The notes under the pieces were generated by a model. That model did not search any database. It had not been told where the DNA came from and was given only the letters and a program-made list of their open reading frames with translations. Shown here piece by piece: positions 6,728 to 7,399 of a stretch of 7,399 nucleotides of DNA (within the stretch, counting starts at the first letter, position 1; the number at the start of each line of letters is the position of its first letter). This stretch comes from Spirochaeta sp. (GTDB lineage: Bacteria; Spirochaetota; Spirochaetia; DSM-2461), in the NCBI GenBank assembly GCA_030592625.1, contig JAUVIY010000125.1:1-7399 (forward strand). The letters are read 5' to 3'. The translations under genes and the position numbers were made by a program.

Positions 6728-7240
6728 ATGACCAGAATCACCATCGATCCGTTTGAATCAATCAGTGAAGTCATTTTACAGATGAGAAAAACCGGACTGC
6801 TGCTCACCTGCGGGAAAGACGGTAATCCCATCACTATCGGATGGGGAACCGTCGGCGTGGTTTGGGGGAAACCCATTTTTTCGGTTCTGGTAAGGCCTTC
6901 CCGTTTTTCCTTCGGACTGCTTCGGGAAAACGGTGATTTCTCCGTGAGCATCCCGGCGGCCGGAGATAAAAAGATGGCTGCCGCAGTGGCATGGTGCGGG
7001 ACAAATTCGGGAAGAGACGGGGACAAATACGAGGGCGCCGGCCTTACCAGGGAACCGGGTATCATCATCGATACACCTTATATCGCCGAATGCCCCGTTC
7101 ATTACGAATGCCGCCGCCTCCATTCAAACCACGTTCTCGATGGTGAATTGAACGGGGATATCCGTTCGAAGCATTATGCTTCCGGCGATCTACACCAGAT
7201 CTGGTGGGGTGAGATTCTCGGGGCCTGGCGAACCCAATGA
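6728..7240 (+). CDS. Flavin reductase-like domain protein (FMN-binding split barrel)
   Basis: A 170-residue protein of the flavin reductase-like, FMN-binding split-barrel family, expected to be cytoplasmic, to bind FMN and to reduce flavin or act as a small flavoprotein. Family features: GLLLTCGKDGNPITIGWGTVGVV near residues 23-45, where the beta strands meet the flavin; KPIFSVLVRPSRFSFGLLRE at about 48-67; a NGDFSVSIP strand; a loop with CGTNSGRDGDKYEGAGL; and ECPVHYECRRLHSNHVLDGEL, the usual region where the protein closes over the flavin. There is no signal peptide or membrane segment. The start is supported by GAAGGA 7 nt upstream. It reads away from the PflX-like gene, with 74 bp between starts. 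Nothing nearby identifies its electron donor or acceptor. No clear terminator follows; the spacer after it is AT-rich. Confidence 0.85.
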   Translation: MTRITIDPFESISEVILQMRKTGLLLTCGKDGNPITIGWGTVGVVWGKPIFSVLVRPSRFSFGLLRENGDFSVSIPAAGDKKMAAAVAWCGTNSGRDGDKYEGAGLTREPGIIIDTPYIAECPVHYECRRLHSNHVLDGELNGDIRSKHYASGDLHQIWWGEILGAWRTQ

Positions 7241-7332
7241 TTTTAGATCTTCATAACCAATTGATTTGAACACTTATAGAGTGTCCCCGACCTTGTCACA
7301 TTTGAAGCATTAGCACCATTCGCGCAGTCATA
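7241..7332. other. AT-rich spacer, possible left flank of a mobile element
   Basis: No gene seen here. Together with the following hairpin to 7373 this stretch is about 40% G+C by count, clearly below the coding DNA to its left. ACACT (7270-7274) and AGTGT (7280-7284) form a weak 5-bp hairpin with no T tract, so it is not a convincing terminator. The sequence AGTGTCCCCGACCTTGTCAC (7280-7299) has the look of an insertion-sequence terminal region, but no partner repeat is inside the window, so this remains a guess. Confidence 0.25.
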
Positions 7333-7366
7333 CCTCCTGTAAGAACACCCAATTCCTTATAGGAGG
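7333..7366 (+). promoter_or_regulatory. Hairpin enclosing the AGGAGG of the right-edge gene
   Basis: CCTCCTGTAAG (7333-7343) pairs with CTTATAGGAGG (7356-7366) over 11 base pairs, one of them G-U in RNA, around a 12-nt loop. The whole AGGAGG (7361-7366), which stands 7 nt before the ATG at 7374, is in the stem, so ribosome access should be limited when the upstream half is transcribed. Several insertion sequences (IS10, IS50, IS200) use this device against read-through expression of transposase. The structure is visible in the sequence; the function is inferred. Confidence 0.6.
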
Positions 7367-7373
7367 ATTATCT

Positions 7374-7399
7374 ATGTTCATCCCACCTCACTGCCCCAA
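7374..7399 (+). CDS. 5' end of an unidentified gene, possibly a transposase
   Basis: Only eight complete codons (MFIPPHCP) and two further bases are inside the window. The start is well supported by a perfect AGGAGG 7 nt upstream. The HCP could be the beginning of an N-terminal zinc ribbon, as in some insertion-sequence transposases. The AT-rich leader and the hairpin over the ribosome-binding site would fit a transposase too. Eight residues cannot identify a family, so the transposase call is inference. Confidence 0.4.

Noticed and set aside
7270..7284. Rho-independent terminator after the flavin-reductase-like gene
   Set aside because: The stem is five weak pairs and is followed by CCCCGACC, not a run of T.

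Overview
The window looks like chromosome from a moderately G+C-rich, diderm, free-living spirochaete. The strongest clue is the gene at 5024-5725, a uridylate-kinase-like protein of the branch known from archaea and spirochaetes rather than the usual bacterial PyrH. A periplasmic LolA-like protein (outer membrane) and a RodZ-like protein (MreB-based shape control) agree with this. The assignment is inference; no rRNA or other decisive marker is present.

Region 1, 4929 down to 1 (minus strand), is a compact operon-like run read right to left. It encodes a LolA-like periplasmic protein, then a RodZ-like membrane protein with an N-terminal helix-turn-helix (4-nt gap), then RimO, which modifies ribosomal protein S12 (47-nt gap), then a UvrD/PcrA-type DNA helicase whose GTG start overlaps the rimO stop (GTGA, 4 nt). 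The helicase runs off the left edge after 559 codons. The cluster mixes envelope biogenesis, cell shape, ribosome modification and DNA repair. A possible promoter overlaps the annotated lolA-like ATG, and a well placed Shine-Dalgarno favours a TTG start 21 nt downstream of it.

Region 2, 4930-5023, is the 94-bp divergent spacer. It can fold into a long-range stem enclosing a bulged hairpin, and the 3' side of the outer stem contains the ribosome-binding site of the plus-strand kinase gene.

Region 3, 5024-7240, holds the archaeal/spirochaete-type UMP kinase (plus), a PflX-type radical SAM protein (minus, overlapping the kinase tail to tail by 11 bp), and a divergently read flavin-reductase-like FMN protein (plus). 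The 74-bp spacer between the last two has a good -10 hexamer and a perfect palindrome over the flavin-reductase ribosome-binding site.

Region 4, 7241-7399, is about 40% G+C by count. It ends in the first eight codons of a gene with a perfect AGGAGG. That AGGAGG is wholly inside an 11-bp hairpin, a device known from insertion sequences that keep transposase translation low. I infer that a mobile element may begin here, but the gene is too truncated to identify.

No tRNA, rRNA, CRISPR array or convincing rho-independent terminator was seen. I saw no clear undescribed multi-gene system. The best leads are the two putative ribosome-binding-site-sequestering structures and the unusual RodZ-like extracytoplasmic region.
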